A DNA stretch of 8,305 nt from assembly GCA_937952395.1 (NCBI GenBank), contig CALFYV010000120.1, positions 1 through 8,305 of the forward strand, in the 5' to 3' direction. The stretch is from an uncultured Bacteriovoracaceae bacterium. Lineage in GTDB: Bacteria > Bdellovibrionota > Bacteriovoracia > Bacteriovoracales > Bacteriovoracaceae. Within the stretch, counting starts at the first letter, position 1. Every line of letters starts with the position of its first letter. Below, one piece after another: positions 6,595 to 8,305 of the stretch. Below the pieces are notes generated by a model. It was not told where the DNA came from. It saw nothing but the letters and a program-made list of their open reading frames with translations, and ran no database searches. A program made the position numbers and the translations under genes.

Positions 6595-6637
6595 CTACCG
6601 CAATATAAAAGAATATATATTAAAATAAATTGAATAC

Positions 6638-6659
6638 ATCATTCGTTTTTACGAACGAT
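6638..6659 (-). terminator. Hairpin terminator after the Bax-inhibitor-1 family gene
   Basis: Read on the minus strand, ATCGTTCGT (6659-6651), a loop AAAA (6650-6647) and ACGAATGAT (6646-6638) form a 9-base-pair stem including one G-U pair. It begins one base after the TAG stop of the 6661-7377 gene and is followed by a moderately U-rich tract (GTATTCAATTTATTTTA). The stem is AT-rich, so strength is uncertain, but position and shape fit an intrinsic terminator that separates this gene from the barrel operon. Confidence 0.5.
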
Positions 6660-6660
6660 A

Positions 6661-7377
6661 CTAATTACGGCGACCACCTGTGAGGCGAAGTAACATCAAA
6701 AATAAATTAATGAAATCTAAATAAAGAGTTAGGGCACCCATAATAGTTTCTTTATGATCTTCAGCAGTTCCTTCATTACCCAGAATATTCATTTGCTTAA
6801 TTTTTTGCGTGTCATAAGCTGTTAGTCCAGCAAAAACGATAACACCGACTAAGCTAAAGATTGTTCCCATCTGGCCACCGAGCATACTGGGAAAGAATAT
6901 AGCAAGAATAGAAAAACCTACTATTCCATAAAGTCCCATATGACAAAAAGTTCCCACAGGCCCTAAGTCTCTTTTGGTCACAAAACCAAATAAGCTGAGC
7001 CCAGCAAAAGAAAAAGCGGTTAAGAAAAAAGCGGATTGAATACTGTCACGAGTGTAAGCTAAAAAAATAGTTGAAAATGTGATACCGGTTAAGGTGGCAT
7101 AACCGAGGTAAGTTACGGAGGCAACAGCTGGTGACATTTGATTGATTCTTCTTGATAGATAAATAACCAAACCAAATTGAGCAATAATAATTCCCCAAAA
7201 AAGGATTGTATTTGAAGCTATCTGGTAAATGATCTCTTCATTTTCTGCCAACATATAAGCTATCCAGCCAGTTAAAACTAAGCCAAAAGTCATCCACTTA
7301 TAAACCCCAGTCATAAAGCGTACATTTTCAGCAGCGATACTTTCATTGGTTCTGGGTTGTGACAAATTTGTGTTCAT
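6661..7377 (-). CDS. Bax inhibitor-1 / YccA family inner-membrane protein
   Basis: 238 residues, the usual length of bacterial BI-1 (UPF0005) proteins. About seven membrane helices are visible near 26-43, 55-75, 84-107, 112-131, 143-163, 171-187 and 212-231. The family signatures are present: FAGLTAYDTQKIK (182-194) and ALTLYLDFINLFLMLLRL (215-232). Asp189 and Asp221 sit where, from memory, the di-aspartyl pair of Bacillus YetJ lies, which controls pH-dependent calcium leak. E. coli relatives are YccA, an FtsH modulator, and YbhL. Whether this protein leaks calcium, protects FtsH substrates or does something else cannot be told from sequence. The start is firm: AGGA lies 7 bases before the ATG (7385-7388). 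It is a single-gene unit; its promoter must lie in the 78-base gap 7378-7455, where I see only weak candidates. Confidence 0.93.
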   Translation of the reverse strand: MNTNLSQPRTNESIAAENVRFMTGVYKWMTFGLVLTGWIAYMLAENEEIIYQIASNTILFWGIIIAQFGLVIYLSRRINQMSPAVASVTYLGYATLTGITFSTIFLAYTRDSIQSAFFLTAFSFAGLSLFGFVTKRDLGPVGTFCHMGLYGIVGFSILAIFFPSMLGGQMGTIFSLVGVIVFAGLTAYDTQKIKQMNILGNEGTAEDHKETIMGALTLYLDFINLFLMLLRLTGGRRN

Positions 7378-7455
7378 TACGTTATCCTTTCTTTAATTTT
7401 ACTAAATTAAGAGTAATACCAAATGAAGAGAATAACAAGAGCGGTTGTTTAGAGT

Positions 7456-8088
7456 TCAATCATGCTCAAATAATTTGAGATACTCACCTAAAGAAAGCTT
7501 GACGGACTCGGGATAAGATTCTTTATTTTGGATCGCAAAATAGCTATCTAAAGCTGGTAGAACCTCAACTTGGTAGTTTTCTAGTTTTTCCTTTCGACCA
7601 ACAAAAAATTCGCCATTTTCTGCTTTAGTTTTTTCTTGCAAAAACATTTTTTCAAAATATTCTTGAACGGTTAAAACCGTAGGCTCATTAGAGAAATCAA
7701 AGTCATAGATATGTCCCTCAATCTCTAAGATAATATGCTGATGCCAGTTGCTCTCACCGGGGTGGTTTTGTAAACCTGATTTTGGAAATTCATGATTAAT
7801 ACGTCCAGCTTCTCTAGCGTACTCTGCGTTGAGCATTCCAAACACTGAATAACGTGTGTTGGTTAATTTAAGAATATGAGCTTGTGAAAGATCGATTCCC
7901 TTTTTGTGAGTATAGGCGATGAAATTCAAAATATTTTCCCCACATTTTCTTGGGGTGTAATGAGTAAAAAAAACTTCTTGAAAGTATTGTTTAGCTTCGG
8001 ATGAGAAAAAACCATTACATTGCGCTGGCGTCTTGCTCCAAGCATGTATTGATAAAAACAAACTGAGAAAAACTAAACGGTAAATCAT
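7456..8088 (-). CDS. Secreted protein with papain-like (Tox-PL/transglutaminase-like) Cys-His-Asp pattern
   Basis: 210 residues from the ATG at 8088-8086. GGGAG (8098-8094) is 5 bases upstream of this ATG and too close to the alternative in-frame TTG at 8091, so the ATG is chosen. Residue numbers here count from that TTG, one higher. The signal peptide is MIYRLVFLSLFLSIHAWS. Cys50 in RKCGENILNFIAYTHKKGI heads a predicted helix. NWHQHIILEIEGHIYDFDF supplies His119 and Asp130 (or Asp132), followed by PTVLTVQEYFEKMFL. The order Cys at a helix start, W-x-x-H-x-x-x-x-x-x-G-x-x-Y-D, then a Y-F helix, is that of papain-like toxin, protein-glutaminase and transglutaminase-like enzymes. Activity and substrate are unknown; the family assignment is inferred from the motif. 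A membrane protein gene ends 20 bases upstream on the same strand, suggesting an operon. Confidence 0.8.
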   Translation of the reverse strand: MIYRLVFLSLFLSIHAWSKTPAQCNGFFSSEAKQYFQEVFFTHYTPRKCGENILNFIAYTHKKGIDLSQAHILKLTNTRYSVFGMLNAEYAREAGRINHEFPKSGLQNHPGESNWHQHIILEIEGHIYDFDFSNEPTVLTVQEYFEKMFLQEKTKAENGEFFVGRKEKLENYQVEVLPALDSYFAIQNKESYPESVKLSLGEYLKLFEHD

Positions 8089-8108
8089 CAAAACTCCCGC
8101 TCAATTGA

Positions 8109-8305
8109 CTAACATGAGATGTTACAAAAGAAAAGATATCCATTTAAAAACATTAACAATAATGCAGGCAAAATAAGCAAAAAACGGTCCCTAATTCGAA
8201 ACCTAACCCAAACACCCATTAACATCAGTAATGCTAAGCCTAGGGAAGAGAAAATATGTAGAAATTCGACTTTTAAACCTACTAATAAACCCATTCCTCC
8301 TAGTA
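8109..8305 (-). CDS. C-terminal part of an integral membrane protein, truncated by the window edge
   Basis: The frame is open to the window end, giving at least 64 residues. An ATG at 8294-8292 would give 61 residues. The AGGAGG before it is only one base away, too close to act as its ribosome site, and also encodes Gly-Gly, so this is probably an internal Met of a longer gene. Two membrane helices are visible, residues about 12-30 (LHIFSSLGLALLMLMGVWV) and 38-56 (FLLILPALLLMFLNGYLFF), joined by a basic loop RFRIRDR that should face the cytoplasm. The chain ends FFCNISC. The family is not recognised. It lies 20 bases upstream of the papain-like gene in the same direction, so co-transcription is likely. 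Confidence 0.55.
   Translation of the reverse strand, partial: LGGMGLLVGLKVEFLHIFSSLGLALLMLMGVWVRFRIRDRFLLILPALLLMFLNGYLFFCNISC

Noticed and set aside
7420..7448. AACAA/TTGTT inverted repeat after the papain-like gene as a terminator
   Set aside because: The stem is only five base pairs, nearly all A-U, with a weak downstream U tract.
8089..8091. TTG as start of the papain-like gene
   Set aside because: GGGAG is only two bases from this TTG but five bases from the ATG immediately after it, so the ATG is preferred.
1775..8305. A toxin-immunity or secretion island
   Set aside because: Two papain-like candidates and several exported proteins are suggestive, but there are no secretion components, toxin delivery domains, repeats or mobility genes.

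Overview
The window is an AT-rich stretch from a Gram-negative bacterium. Two outer-membrane beta-barrel candidates and three lipoproteins with LolA-compatible +2 residues (not Asp) show the double membrane. The codon style, the density of small exported proteins of unknown function and the Met-rich DUF3617 protein recall low-GC Bdellovibrionota such as Bacteriovorax/Halobacteriovorax relatives. That placement is an inference from style, not from a marker gene. There are eleven genes, with no gene-free gap longer than about 120 bases. No tRNA, rRNA, CRISPR array, insertion sequence or phage gene was seen.

Layout: (1) 1-124, the 3' end of rlmN on the + strand. (2) 130-1186, a minus-strand operon of three tandem paralogous small lipoproteins behind a good sigma70-type promoter. 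(3) 1268-1780, a periplasmic DUF3617 protein on the + strand, divergent from the lipoproteins. (4) 1775-3100, a minus-strand exported protein of 441 residues with a possible papain/C39-like Cys-His-Asp arrangement. (5) 3220-5031, a + strand ABC-F translation factor of YheS/YdiF type. (6) 5028-6561, a minus-strand two-gene operon of outer-membrane beta-barrel proteins. (7) 6661-7377, a minus-strand Bax-inhibitor-1 family membrane protein followed by a hairpin terminator. (8) 7456-8305, a minus-strand pair: a membrane protein running off the window edge, then a secreted protein with a second, clearer papain-like Cys-His-Asp pattern.

Two genes act on the ribosome: rlmN modifies 23S rRNA near the peptidyl-transferase centre and the ABC-F protein acts at the E site. 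The other nine are predicted to be exported or membrane-embedded, so the region is envelope-dominated. The genes do not form one obvious pathway. All three convergent gene pairs meet tail to tail within 5 bases or overlap, leaving no room for ordinary intergenic terminators. Three start sites matter: two genes have a tempting upstream TTG start that should be rejected (1246 and 8091), and one (6561) has TTG as its only usable start.

I see no convincing complete new defence, mobile or secretion system. The best leads are the lipoprotein triplet, the two candidate papain-like exported enzymes and the paired beta-barrels.
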